From an uncultured Prevotella sp. (GTDB taxonomy: Bacteria > Bacteroidota > Bacteroidia > Bacteroidales > Bacteroidaceae), in assembly GCA_946614435.1 (NCBI GenBank), contig CAMOGW010000013.1, positions 1 to 64,000 on the forward strand: a stretch of 64,000 nucleotides of DNA, written 5' to 3'. The notes under the pieces are model-generated. The model had not been told where the DNA came from. It ran no database searches and worked only from the letters and a program-made list of their open reading frames with translations. A program made the translations under genes and the position numbers. This document shows, in pieces, positions 31,844 to 41,640 of the stretch (the first letter of the stretch is position 1; each line of letters starts with the position of its first letter).

Positions 31844-34711
31844 TTAGTTGTGCCGAGCCAGCGCTTTCTTCAAAAAAGCAGATGTATAGCCCACGTTGCT
31901 TTCGGCTATTTGCTCTGGCGTGCCGGTCACGAGGATGGTTCCACCGTTGCGACCGCCTTCAGGTCCCATGTCGATGATGTGGTCGGCCAGTTTAATCACG
32001 TCGAGGTTATGCTCAATGACAATGACCGTATTGCCTCTGTCAACAAGGCGTTGCAGCACTTGCATCAGGATTCGGATGTCCTCGAAGTGGAGTCCTGTGG
32101 TGGGCTCATCGAGGATGTAGAGTGTTCGGCCCGTGTCTTTCTTTGAAAGCTCGGTAGCGAGTTTCACGCGCTGGCTTTCGCCGCCTGAGAGTGTGGTGGA
32201 GGGTTGTCCCAGTTTGATGTATCCCAGTCCCACATCCTGTATGGTCTTGATTTTCCGCAGAATGTCGGGCACGTTCTCAAAGAACTCTACCGCTTGGTTG
32301 ATGGTCATGTCGAGCACGTCGGCAATCGACTTACCCTTGTAGCGCACTTCCAGTGTCTCTCTGTTATAGCGTTTTCCGTGACATTCCTCGCAAGGCACCT
32401 GAATGTCGGGGAGAAAGTTCATCTCGATGGTCTTGTAGCCGTTGCCTCCACAGGTCTCGCATCGCCCGCCTTTCACGTTGAATGAGAAGCGTCCCGGCTT
32501 GTAGCCGCGTATCTTCGCCTCAGGCAGGTTCACGAACAGTGAGCGTATGTCAGAGAACACGCCCGTATAGGTTGCAGGATTGGAGCGAGGGGTGCGCCCG
32601 ATGGGTGACTGGTCGATGTTGATGACCTTGTCGATATGCTCAACACCTTCGATGGAATCGTAGGGCATGGGCCGCTTCTGCGAACGGTAGAAGTGCTTGG
32701 AAAGTATGGGTTGTAGCGTTTCGTTGATGAGTGTTGACTTGCCGCTTCCGCTCACACCAGTCACCACTATCAGCTCGCCTAATGGAAATTCAGCATCCAC
32801 ATGTTTCAGATTGTTGCCTGTCGCCCCTCTGAGCACTATCTTTTTGCCGTTGCCGGTGCGATGCTCTTTGGGCGTTTCGATGGTCTGCACACCGTTCAGG
32901 TATTCGGCAGTGATGGTGTGCTTGGCCATCATCTCCCGGGGCGTTCCCTGGAACACCACTTCGCCTCCTTTCCTGCCTGCCTTGGGGCCTATATCTACAA
33001 TGTAGTCGGCGGCCAGCATCATGTCTTCGTCGTGCTCCACCACAATGACGGTGTTGCCGAGGTCGCGCAGCTCCTTGAGCGACTTTATCAGGCGCTCGTT
33101 GTCGCGTTGGTGCAGGCCGATGCTCGGCTCGTCGAGAATGTAGAGCACGTTCACGAGCTGCGAGCCTATTTGCGTAGCGAGCCTGATGCGCTGGCTCTCA
33201 CCGCCCGAGAGCGATTCCGACGGACGGTTGAGTGCCAGATAGTCTAATCCCACCTCAAGCAGGAAGTTGATGCGCGTGCGAATCTCCTTGATGATCTCAG
33301 CCGCTATCTGCCGCTGCTGGTTGTCCATGTGGTTCTCCACCTCGCCCATCCAGTCGCTCAGCTCCTTGATGTCCATCGCTCCTAAGTCGGAGATGTTCTT
33401 GTCCCATATCCTGAAGGAGAGCGCCTCTTTGTTGAGCCTTTGTCCGTGGCACTCAGGACACTCACATTCGGCCATGAATTGGTCGGCCCACTTCTGTCCG
33501 CTGGCCGAGTCGTCGTTCTCCATCACGTCGCGCAGGTATTTCACGATGCCGTCGAAAGCCACGAAGTAGTCACTCGATGTGTGAACGATGTCTTTATCTA
33601 TGCGCACGTTCTCTAAAGAGCCGTAGAGTATCTCCGACATAGCCTCTTCAGGAATGTCGCATACTTTGGTCTTTACGTCACAGTCATATTTTTTCAGGAT
33701 GGCGTCAATCTGCCAGAAGATGAGCTGGTTCTTGTATTTCCCTAATGGGATGATGGCACCGTCGTGAATGCTCAGCTTCTGATCGGGTATGACTTTGGCC
33801 AAATCAATCTCGCTCACTTTCCCCAGTCCCTTACACTTAGGGCAGGCTCCTTGTGGAGAGTTGAATGAGAAATTGTTGGGTGCAGGGTCGCTATAGCTGA
33901 TGCCCGTCGTGGGGCACATCAGGCGCTTCGAGAAATACTTCACCTCCTCCTTGTCCTTGTCGAGAATCATCACCAGGCCTTCGCCTTGCTTCATCGCCAG
34001 CTGTACCGACTTCTTCAGACGTTCATTTGGCTCTGTGCTCCCACTCTCTTTGGAGAGGGTAGGGTGGAGGTTTAACTTGTCAATCACCACTTCAATGTCG
34101 TGGTTCTTGTATCGGTCCACCTTCATGCCGCGTGTGATTTCCATCAGTTCACCGTCAACACGTATCGTGAGATAGCCCTTCTGGCGCATCGATTCGAACA
34201 GCTCTCGATAGTGGCCTTTTCTCGATCTGACCAACGGGGCCAGGATGAAAATCTTCTTTCCCACATAGTCGTGCTGAATCATGTCAATGATTTTCTCTTC
34301 GGTGTATTTCACCATCGGCTCGCCCGTGACGTAGCTGTAGGCTTTGCCGGCACGTGCATAGAGCAGTCGCAGGTAGTCGTAGATCTCAGTGGTTGTGCCT
34401 ACTGTAGAGCGTGGGTTCTTGTTGGTCGTTTTCTGCTCAATGCTGATGACGGGCGAGAGGCCCGTAATCTTGTCCACGTCGGGGCGCTCCATGCCTCCGA
34501 GAAAGTTGCGGGCATAGGCCGAGAAAGTCTCGATATAGCGTCGCTGGCCTTCTGCAAAGATGGTGTCGAATGCCAGCGACGACTTGCCGCTGCCGCTCAG
34601 GCCCGTAATCACGGTGAGCGAGTCGCGTGGTATGGTTACGTCGATGTTCTTCAGGTTGTGAACCCTTGCGCCATAGACGTTTATCTTCTCACTTTCACTA
34701 TTTGTGCTCAT
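31844..34711 (-). CDS. uvrA: excinuclease ABC subunit A
   Basis: 'TGLSGSGKSSLAFDTIFAEGQRRY', two ABC signatures, CxxC zinc fingers. Confidence 0.98.
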   Translation of the reverse strand: MSTNSESEKINVYGARVHNLKNIDVTIPRDSLTVITGLSGSGKSSLAFDTIFAEGQRRYIETFSAYARNFLGGMERPDVDKITGLSPVISIEQKTTNKNPRSTVGTTTEIYDYLRLLYARAGKAYSYVTGEPMVKYTEEKIIDMIQHDYVGKKIFILAPLVRSRKGHYRELFESMRQKGYLTIRVDGELMEITRGMKVDRYKNHDIEVVIDKLNLHPTLSKESGSTEPNERLKKSVQLAMKQGEGLVMILDKDKEEVKYFSKRLMCPTTGISYSDPAPNNFSFNSPQGACPKCKGLGKVSEIDLAKVIPDQKLSIHDGAIIPLGKYKNQLIFWQIDAILKKYDCDVKTKVCDIPEEAMSEILYGSLENVRIDKDIVHTSSDYFVAFDGIVKYLRDVMENDDSASGQKWADQFMAECECPECHGQRLNKEALSFRIWDKNISDLGAMDIKELSDWMGEVENHMDNQQRQIAAEIIKEIRTRINFLLEVGLDYLALNRPSESLSGGESQRIRLATQIGSQLVNVLYILDEPSIGLHQRDNERLIKSLKELRDLGNTVIVVEHDEDMMLAADYIVDIGPKAGRKGGEVVFQGTPREMMAKHTITAEYLNGVQTIETPKEHRTGNGKKIVLRGATGNNLKHVDAEFPLGELIVVTGVSGSGKSTLINETLQPILSKHFYRSQKRPMPYDSIEGVEHIDKVINIDQSPIGRTPRSNPATYTGVFSDIRSLFVNLPEAKIRGYKPGRFSFNVKGGRCETCGGNGYKTIEMNFLPDIQVPCEECHGKRYNRETLEVRYKGKSIADVLDMTINQAVEFFENVPDILRKIKTIQDVGLGYIKLGQPSTTLSGGESQRVKLATELSKKDTGRTLYILDEPTTGLHFEDIRILMQVLQRLVDRGNTVIVIEHNLDVIKLADHIIDMGPEGGRNGGTILVTGTPEQIAESNVGYTSAFLKKALARHN

Positions 34712-35427
34712 TGTCCTCCAGTCGTGTTTTTCGTGTCAGTATAGCCTCTCAGCAGGTTCACGTCCTTGCGAATCTTGTATTCCTTGCCATCGGCACCCTT
34801 GGCTTCCACAAATACAAAATAGACACCCTGCTTCACGTCGTTGCCATTATATTTCCCGTCCCATCCACCGTCAGGCGAATCCCATTCATATAGCTTCTGT
34901 CCCCATCGGTTCAAGATGATGGCTCTGAAGGAAACAATGCTCTTATAGTCCTTTTTGGCGCGATAGATGTCGTTGATGCCGTCGCCGTTGGGCGAGAAGG
35001 CATTGGGAAACTCCAGCTTGCTCTCTGCAATCGTTATGGTGATGGTCTGGTCTTCCAACATATCGGTGTCATCACCGTTTGTAAGGTGAGTCTTCAGGAT
35101 GACGTTGTAAGTACCCGATTCATTGAACGTATAGTTGGTGTTCTCTTCATATCTTACAAACAGCTCGCCGGGTGTTCGCGAGTCACTGCCTTTCACCAGT
35201 TTGAAGTGCCATTCGTAGGAGGCAGTCCATTCGCCGAGGTCAGCAGGGTTCGCACGGAACGACACTGCTAAAGGAGCTTCGGCATCGTCAATACTTGTCG
35301 ACTCCATAGCATTCCCTTCTTTATCGGTATAATAAGCCTTTGGCGATACGCTCTGTCCGAAACAGCCCAGCCCTATCGATAGCAGCAGGATGGTGAGAAC
35401 AATGAGTTTTCCTTTCATACTTTTCAT
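34708..35427 (-). CDS. secreted protein with gliding-motility/T9SS type B C-terminal sorting domain
   Basis: 'FPNAFSPNGDGINDIYRAKKDYKSIVSFRAIILNRWGQKLYEWDSPDGGWDGKYNGNDVKQGVYF'; stop overlaps uvrA start by 4 nt. Confidence 0.88.
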   Translation of the reverse strand: MKSMKGKLIVLTILLLSIGLGCFGQSVSPKAYYTDKEGNAMESTSIDDAEAPLAVSFRANPADLGEWTASYEWHFKLVKGSDSRTPGELFVRYEENTNYTFNESGTYNVILKTHLTNGDDTDMLEDQTITITIAESKLEFPNAFSPNGDGINDIYRAKKDYKSIVSFRAIILNRWGQKLYEWDSPDGGWDGKYNGNDVKQGVYFVFVEAKGADGKEYKIRKDVNLLRGYTDTKNTTGGQ

Positions 35428-35526
35428 TCGTTTTAACATGCAAAAGTACATAATTAATCACTAACTTGCAAGCAAACGTCTGTTTTCTTAGTATTTTTTG
35501 TCAAGTCCCCCCCATCCTGTTATTAT

Positions 35527-35904
35527 TTACTTACGCTTTTTACTCAAATTGATGGGCGTGCTCTTCGGGAAGACGATGCTGTAGGCCTTGTCGAGGGCTT
35601 TCAGGTCAACCTTGTAGTAGCTGATGCCCAGCCTCACGCTGACGATGGCCCTGAGCATTTCGCGATGCTTGCGCGGATAGAGCGAGGGCGGCGGCAACTC
35701 GTTCCAACCTTCCTGAGGCTCATCGTTGACTGCGGCCAGACGGCACACTTTCCAGATGAAATCGTCGGTGGCCTCGAAGCCGAACCATGTCTTCAGCACC
35801 CTGCGGATGCAGAAGCGCTTGCACTGACCTCCGAGGAGGCGCCTCGTGCGCTCCAGCCGAAGCCAGAGCTGCACAAAGCATTCTTGATTGTTCTCGATAT
35901 TCAT
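35527..35904 (-). CDS. hypothetical protein linked to primase module
   Basis: 125-aa ORF with good coding character, downstream of the primase-helicase gene. Confidence 0.65.
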   Translation of the reverse strand: MNIENNQECFVQLWLRLERTRRLLGGQCKRFCIRRVLKTWFGFEATDDFIWKVCRLAAVNDEPQEGWNELPPPSLYPRKHREMLRAIVSVRLGISYYKVDLKALDKAYSIVFPKSTPINLSKKRK

Positions 35905-35948
35905 GGTTAATTACATGATAATTATATGTTGAAAAATAAAATTGATTT

Positions 35949-35977
35949 TGACAAATGACCAAATGACCATAATGACC
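35949..35977. repeat. TGACCAAA-type iteron-like array (4 copies, one degenerate)
   Basis: TGAC(C) at 35949, 35956, 35964, 35973: ttgacaaatgaccaaatgaccataatgacc. Confidence 0.85.
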
Positions 35978-35998
35978 AGATGGCGGTAGCCAATTCTT

Positions 35999-36026
35999 CA
36001 CTTTTCACTTTTCACTTTTCACTTTC
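35999..36026. repeat. heptamer tandem array (cactttt x3 + cactttc) spanning the primase stop codon
   Basis: Minus strand gtgaaaa units encode KVKSEK-stop. Confidence 0.9.
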
Positions 36027-38377
36027 CTGTACCGTCCGTCCTCCGTCTTCACCACCAGCCCTTGCTTGCTCCAGTTCTTCAGCATCTGGCGCACGGTGTT
36101 GTGGTTCACACCAGCGCCCTTGATGGCCACCGAGTGCTGCATGGCCTGTTCGAAGGTGAACTGCATGTCCAAGCGCTCGTAGATGGAGTCGTTCTTGCCG
36201 CGTTTGAGGCGGTTGCCGCTCATATAGCCAGCGTAGTCACGACTGTTGAAAGCATTCTCTATGCGGTCGCGGAAGAAGTGGAGTGCGTTCTCCAGCAGCG
36301 AATCGGCTATCACGTCGTAAGCCTCCAGCATCGGCGGTGTCTGGGCTTTCAGGAGCAGCTCCTTCCATAGGTTAGGATACTGCTTCAGCCGCGCCTCGGC
36401 ACCATTCATGCCGTGCTTCTGAATCAGCCCCTCGCACACCTTGCATAGCATCAGACAGCAGGTCATGCGTTGTGCCGTCACACAGACACGAATGCGCTGA
36501 CGGGCACGCACCTTGTCGTCGTTCATCATCGTCTCTATGCGGATGCGCTCCACCCACTCGCGACCCCTCTGTTCCAGCTTCGGCAGCACCACCTCGCCTT
36601 GCATCAGCGGCAGCAGATGGGCCACCTGCTGTATGCGCTCCGTCTGTCGGGGGGTGAGCACGTAGGGCTTGTCCTCCAGCTTGGCAAACGTGTTGTCGGG
36701 TGTGCGGGCTACGGCTATACGGCTCTGGAACCCGTCGGTGTAGTTCGGCACTACGCGATAGAGGGCGTCGGGCGTGCCGCACATGGTGACGTTCCACAAC
36801 AAGTGCTCGATATGCACGTTCACTGCATCGGCCGAACGAGCCTCGCGGTCGAACTTCGAACCGTCGTAGCTTTGGCGCAGCATCACCGAGAAGTCGCTCA
36901 TGGCCGTGCGGAACTTCTGTGCCACCGTGTCGGCCTCGGGCGTGAACGAGAAGGCATGCTTGCCCTCCGTGTTGGCCAGTCGCTCGGCCACGTTGGCCAC
37001 CGTGGTGTTCAGGGTGATGAAGCGCACGGGCAGCTTCGGTTCCTCGGGTTGCTCCTTCTTGTTCTTCGCCGCCCGCTTCTTGGCGCGCCACTCGTCCTCC
37101 TGCATCTGGTACATCTTGTCAAGCGCCGCCACCTCGCTCATCCAGGCATCCACCACGGGGTCGATGTCGCCCTTGCCCGAGGCAAAGTCGCCAGCGATAT
37201 AGCTGATGAGGTTCAGCCCCTTCTTGCGACCGTGAACGTCGAGCACCACACCCGTAGCCAGCGCTCCTATGCACGGACAGATGGCCGTCACCACAGGCAT
37301 GGCCAACTGAGGCCCTACGGCATCGATGCTGTCGCGTATGCCTTGCGGCATTTTTCGAGCTGACAGTTGAGAGTTGAGGGTTGACAGCTGGTCGTCTTCG
37401 CCGTCCACCTCTTCTATTTGACCTCTACTGTCATCCTTCTTCTGCGCCTTGGCATTGATTTCCCGCAACGAGGCATTCATGAACCCCTTGTCGGCATCAT
37501 ACTTGTCGTAGAAGTAGTCGATGAGTTTCTGACAGTCCTCCGTAGCCGAGTAGTTAGGCAACCTTTCGGCCACCACCGCCCGCAGTTGCTGACGGCTCAT
37601 CAACTTGGCCACCCCCACCGACAGCACCGCCATCAGGTTCGTGTGCCAGTTATGCTCACCCCACACATCCATCCCGCTCGAACTCAAGCCTGCCTGCTGA
37701 GCGCAGAGGTCGAAGGCGGTAAGAGAGGCCGCTGAAGCCTGCTCGCATTCTTTCTCTGAACACGGATTTTTCGGATCTAACGGATTCGTTCGATTCGTGT
37801 TATTCGTGTTCGACTTTTCAGCCTTATCCGTTTCATCCGTCCTATCCGTGTTCGAAATCTCAAACATCTCGTCATCGAGGAAAATCAGGTCTTCCGCTGA
37901 ACCCGTCGTGGTGAAGAACACGCGGGTGATGTCCTTCGCCCCTGCGTCATATTCCACCTGCAGGAGCTCGCTCGCCCATTTCAGGTTCTCCTCCTGGCTC
38001 AGCTCAGGGCGACGACGGAACACGAGGTGGTAGCCTGCGCCTCGGGCGCTCAGTTCCAGCATCAGCAGCCCCAGCTCGTCCTTTTTCTGTAGGATGCGCT
38101 CACGTATGGGCTGCAACTCCTCTGGTGCTATGTGGTCGATGTCCATGCCGATGGTGGTGCTCATCGTCTTCGAGCCTTTCAGCGTGCCGTCGGCGTTGGG
38201 CAGACAGGAGTAGTTCATCTGGATGAGTCGGCGCTTCTGTGCCTCGTCGCCGCTGCGCACCGCCTTCACGATGGCCCGCTGCTCACCACCGCTGCGCAAT
38301 GACAGATAGTCCTCTCGCGTGAGGACGGGGCGCATCATCTTCGCCCCATCCTTGTAGTAAATCATGTGTACGCTCAT
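36005..38377 (-). CDS. BT4734/BF3469-type (VirE N-terminal) + DUF3987 primase-helicase-like protein
   Basis: 'KTMSTTIGMDIDHIAPEEL', 'LMLELSARGAGYHLVFRR', DUF3987-like central region; start reassigned to MSVHMIYYKDG. Confidence 0.8.
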   Translation of the reverse strand: MSVHMIYYKDGAKMMRPVLTREDYLSLRSGGEQRAIVKAVRSGDEAQKRRLIQMNYSCLPNADGTLKGSKTMSTTIGMDIDHIAPEELQPIRERILQKKDELGLLMLELSARGAGYHLVFRRRPELSQEENLKWASELLQVEYDAGAKDITRVFFTTTGSAEDLIFLDDEMFEISNTDRTDETDKAEKSNTNNTNRTNPLDPKNPCSEKECEQASAASLTAFDLCAQQAGLSSSGMDVWGEHNWHTNLMAVLSVGVAKLMSRQQLRAVVAERLPNYSATEDCQKLIDYFYDKYDADKGFMNASLREINAKAQKKDDSRGQIEEVDGEDDQLSTLNSQLSARKMPQGIRDSIDAVGPQLAMPVVTAICPCIGALATGVVLDVHGRKKGLNLISYIAGDFASGKGDIDPVVDAWMSEVAALDKMYQMQEDEWRAKKRAAKNKKEQPEEPKLPVRFITLNTTVANVAERLANTEGKHAFSFTPEADTVAQKFRTAMSDFSVMLRQSYDGSKFDREARSADAVNVHIEHLLWNVTMCGTPDALYRVVPNYTDGFQSRIAVARTPDNTFAKLEDKPYVLTPRQTERIQQVAHLLPLMQGEVVLPKLEQRGREWVERIRIETMMNDDKVRARQRIRVCVTAQRMTCCLMLCKVCEGLIQKHGMNGAEARLKQYPNLWKELLLKAQTPPMLEAYDVIADSLLENALHFFRDRIENAFNSRDYAGYMSGNRLKRGKNDSIYERLDMQFTFEQAMQHSVAIKGAGVNHNTVRQMLKNWSKQGLVVKTEDGRYRKVKSEK
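37362..37389. repeat. heptamer tandem array (gacagtt/gagagtt/gagggtt/gacagct) inside primase gene
   Basis: Encodes QLSTLNSQLS. Confidence 0.9.
37764..37850. repeat. imperfect nonamer array (ggattcgtt / atccgtnnn type) inside primase gene
   Basis: 9-bp periodicity; encodes low-complexity SNTDRTDETDKAEKSNTNNTNRTNPLDPKNP linker. Confidence 0.8.
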
Positions 38378-39066
38378 GCCAGTGCCTCCTTCTTTTCGAA
38401 CACCTCGTGCAGGAACTTGCGGCCCTCTTCCGTCCACACCAGATAGCGCTCTGTGTGCCATACGCCCAGTCGGTTGCGGCGGCTATGGGTGCGGCTCTTC
38501 GCATAGCCCATGCGGGCAAAGTCGGCATAGAGCATGTACTCGCCGCTCTGCCAATAGACGATGCTCAGGGCAATCAGCCAGCGGTACAGCTCGGAACCCG
38601 TCATGCCCAGCTCCTTAGCCACCTGCGTCGTGGTCACGCAGTCCACCGACAGCAGCACCTCGTCGCAGTAGTCAGCCTTCGAGCCCAGCAGTCGCAGCTC
38701 CTTCGAGCCCAGCAGTCGCAGCTCCTTCGAGGTCAGCTCGTAGCGTCCCGTCTGTCGGATGGCTGGCAGCACCTCTGAGGTCACCCACCGCTTGAACGCC
38801 TTCGCCTGTGGCAGCTGAGAAGAGAGGATGAGCGAGTAGAGACCGCTCTCGTTGATGAGAATAATTGCTCGTCTCTGACCTGATACGACAATTTGTCGGG
38901 TCAGCTTATCGTCATCATCAACGTGCATCTTAATAGCTTTCTGAGGATCGCTGTATCCCAGTGCCGTTGCCACGTCTTTGCCCACGAACATGATTTGGTT
39001 ATTCACTTGGCAAGTACGAATCTCGCCGAAAATATCACTTGTAAAGATTTGAATGTTTGTATTCAT
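38374..39066 (-). CDS. Bro-N domain (phage antirepressor-like) protein
   Basis: 'NNQIMFVGKDVATALGYSDPQKAIKMHVDDDDK', 'LINESGLYSLILSSQLPQAKAFKRWVTSEVLPAIRQTGRY'. Confidence 0.88.
   Translation of the reverse strand: MNTNIQIFTSDIFGEIRTCQVNNQIMFVGKDVATALGYSDPQKAIKMHVDDDDKLTRQIVVSGQRRAIILINESGLYSLILSSQLPQAKAFKRWVTSEVLPAIRQTGRYELTSKELRLLGSKELRLLGSKADYCDEVLLSVDCVTTTQVAKELGMTGSELYRWLIALSIVYWQSGEYMLYADFARMGYAKSRTHSRRNRLGVWHTERYLVWTEEGRKFLHEVFEKKEALA
38677..38724. repeat. 24-bp perfect direct repeat inside Bro-N gene (encodes ELRLLGSK x2)
   Basis: cttcgagcccagcagtcgcagctc duplicated. Confidence 0.92.
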
Positions 39067-39173
39067 TTTGTTGAGTTGAATTTTGCGAGAAGAAGTTTCG
39101 GATTCTTTGGCCATTTACTCGAGAATATCCTCCTCGGCTTCAACTCAGGTTGTTTTTTGATTTTCTGTTTTTT

Positions 39174-39668
39174 TTAATTTTCCACGCTCCTTATTCTCCT
39201 CCTGTTGCCCTGCGGTCTCACCGCGAAGTGCACCCAGTAGGCGCAGCCCTTGTGCTCCAGCAGCAGCTCGTCGAACGCCTCCTGGCTGTCGTCGCTGATG
39301 TCCAGCAGGATGGTAGCGTAGCGCAGCGCCTGTTCAGGGCCGCAAACCCGAATGTCGGCTGCGCATCCCGTGAGGTGGTTGCTCGTTGTGGAGCCCCCCA
39401 CCGCCCTGTTCACCACCTTCGAGCGATACCCGCTGCTGACGATGATCGGGTCGTTTCCCTCGCCGTAGCGCACGTTCCATTCCTCGCGCAGCTTCTCCAG
39501 CCAGCCGCACAGTCGTCGCAGGTTCTCCACCGCCTCTTCTGAGGGCGTGTTGTCGGCTCCCCTTACACTCGTTCGCGTCATCTCCGCGAGCGTGAAGTGA
39601 GGAGTCAGTCTCGTGTGTTGTCTGTCTTTCTCCATGTCTTCTAATAGTTGTTCGTATTCAAGAGTCAT
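39174..39668 (-). CDS. peptidase M15 family (D-Ala-D-Ala carboxypeptidase-like endolysin)
   Basis: 'HFTLAEMTRTS', 'SSGYRSKVVNRAVGGSTTSNHLTGCAADIR', 'WVHFAVRP'. Confidence 0.9.
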   Translation of the reverse strand: MTLEYEQLLEDMEKDRQHTRLTPHFTLAEMTRTSVRGADNTPSEEAVENLRRLCGWLEKLREEWNVRYGEGNDPIIVSSGYRSKVVNRAVGGSTTSNHLTGCAADIRVCGPEQALRYATILLDISDDSQEAFDELLLEHKGCAYWVHFAVRPQGNRRRIRSVEN

Positions 39669-39745
39669 TGCCGTTCATTTTTGTTGAGTTGAATTTAGTG
39701 AGAGAATAAATAATACTTGTGTCTTTCGACGTCGCAAAGGTAGAA

Positions 39746-39897
39746 TGCGATTATGCGATTGAAAAGTTTTTCCTCAATCGCATTTTCAATCGCAAAGCCA
39801 AACATATCCGAAACCCTTATGACATCGTAATAAAAAAATTTTTCAAAAAAAATGTGCGACTGAAAGCCGAAGCCTTCAATCGCACATTTCAATCGCA
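39746..39897. promoter_or_regulatory. cluster of seven TGCGATT/AATCGCA heptamers around the M15 promoter
   Basis: TGCGATT at 39746, 39754; AATCGCA at 39776, 39788, 39878, 39891; TGCGACT at 39855; minus-strand -7 TACCTTTG at 39735-39742. Confidence 0.65.
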
Positions 39898-39918
39898 TTT
39901 TGGCGAAAACAGCAGTCG

Positions 39919-41148
39919 CTAAGCCGATGCCTTGAGATAGTCGAGCACCCAGTCGGCATAGGGCTCCTGTCGGCACTGCCCCATATACTTGCTGAAGGTG
40001 CGGTAATTGTCGCACACACCAGCACTGCGGGCAATGAGGTCCATGCTGCCCTTGACAACACCCCCCTCTCTCAGCAGCCCTACCACACAGCCGCGAATGT
40101 AGTCCTGACGTTTCGTGAGGCTCCACTGCATGGCGATATAATCCCTGTGCTCCGACCGCATCAGCGCGTTGACGAAGTTGTCAGTCCACTGATGATCATA
40201 ACGCTGGTCTACACGGTGAACGTCGAACCACTCACCCGTCAGTAGCACCTTCAGATGCTTCGACGGTGCAAAAAAGTTCAGCTGCGGGTTCAGTTCTCTA
40301 TTAGCCGCCGACTCCTCCTCCAGCAGTTTCACACGCAACTGCTGGGCCATATCAATCTTGTGCATATACTTCAGAAATGCATTGCGATGGGGCTTGGCGT
40401 TCTCCTCGTGCCTGCTGGCATAGAAATACTGCCCCGCACGCGCCGCATCGACCACCAGCATGCCGTCACGACACTCCACCAGTTTTCTCAGCGCTGCATA
40501 GTGCTTGTACACACTCTTCTTCAGCTTGTGGTCATCGTCCAGCTGGTCGAAGTCGAACTCACCCGCATAGCGCTTCGCACGCTGCATGTGCTCCACCTTG
40601 GCGCTGAACACACCCTTCTCAAACATGTGCAGCAGCTTCTCAACGATGTAGTCGTTGATATCCTCCAGGCTGGGCGTGCCGTAACACTCATTGTAGAGCC
40701 ACTCATCGAACGTGTGGCGAGCCCTTCGCGATGTTCCAGAACCCAGATAGCGACGCTTCTCCTGTTCGTACAGCCGCACATACTCCTCGTCCTTATGATG
40801 CCGCGACAGATGGTCGTCAATCTCTGCCAGCACATGGCTCAGCTCGCCCAGAGCCTCGTTCATCAGCCTCACCTGCTCATTAATGGCATCATCGGCCGCA
40901 GGGCTCTCCTCAAGCTCCACAGCCAGCACCTGTTCCGACAGCTCCGCGTAGTTCACGTCTATATCGGCATCGAGCACAGCCTCCTTGCTCACGCATGCCG
41001 TCACATTCTTCTGCAGTGTCTCGACCACCTCCCAGATGTCTGCCGTCAGCCCCATCAGCCGGAACCGCGTACCAGCCGAAGGTGTCTCCGTTCTCATCCT
41101 CTCAATCTTTTCAAAAAGGAGTTTTAGAAGATTCTTATAGTCGTTCAT
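39919..41148 (-). CDS. hypothetical protein (Bacteroidales primase-module associated)
   Basis: Long ORF with own promoter -7 (TACCTTTG minus, 41181-41188); start reassigned to MNDYKNLLKLL. Confidence 0.7.
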   Translation of the reverse strand: MNDYKNLLKLLFEKIERMRTETPSAGTRFRLMGLTADIWEVVETLQKNVTACVSKEAVLDADIDVNYAELSEQVLAVELEESPAADDAINEQVRLMNEALGELSHVLAEIDDHLSRHHKDEEYVRLYEQEKRRYLGSGTSRRARHTFDEWLYNECYGTPSLEDINDYIVEKLLHMFEKGVFSAKVEHMQRAKRYAGEFDFDQLDDDHKLKKSVYKHYAALRKLVECRDGMLVVDAARAGQYFYASRHEENAKPHRNAFLKYMHKIDMAQQLRVKLLEEESAANRELNPQLNFFAPSKHLKVLLTGEWFDVHRVDQRYDHQWTDNFVNALMRSEHRDYIAMQWSLTKRQDYIRGCVVGLLREGGVVKGSMDLIARSAGVCDNYRTFSKYMGQCRQEPYADWVLDYLKASA

Positions 41149-41285
41149 TGTGATAGTCTTTTTTGTTATCCAAAGGGCTGCAAAGGTAACAAAAAAAGAG
41201 TGCCGTTCCAAACAAAACGACACCCATTTTCGGGCATTAATATTCGTTAGCAGAAGCAATGTATACGCTTATCCATGCGGATGGC

Positions 41286-41640
41286 TTAAATGCCAGACGG
41301 GTCGATTTCCACGATATTTGTGAAGTTTTTCCAGTATTGAGCTGACTGATAGGCGGACTTACTTCCTGTGGGAACCTTTAGCGTAGCATTGTAAGACGGG
41401 AAAGTATAATAGTCAATCGTTGGAGGCGTTGTATTCAGGGAAGTGATTGTGGTTAAGCCAGTGCATTGATAGAAAGCATAATCTCCTATACTCGTCACGC
41501 TGTTAGGGATAGTGATAGAGGTCAAGCCAGAGCAACCATAGAAAGCATATCTTTCTATACTCGTCACGCTGTTGGGGATAGTGATAGAGGTTAAGCCAGT
41601 GCAACCATTGAATTTGCAAATGCTTTTATATCAACGACTT
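41286..41640 (-). pseudogene. remnant of BspA-type leucine-rich repeat (LRR_5) protein
   Basis: '[51 protein letters not shown]'; upstream frame '[16 protein letters not shown]' is offset, indicating a frameshift; no start codon. Confidence 0.75.

Noticed and set aside
35720-36001. 93-aa minus ORF (MKNWLPPSGHYGHLVICQ...)
   Set aside because: Overlaps iteron array and an ORF with better coding character
36372-37363. Long shadow ORFs on both strands inside the primase gene
   Set aside because: High-GC third-position frame shadows; the DUF3987 frame is the recognisable protein
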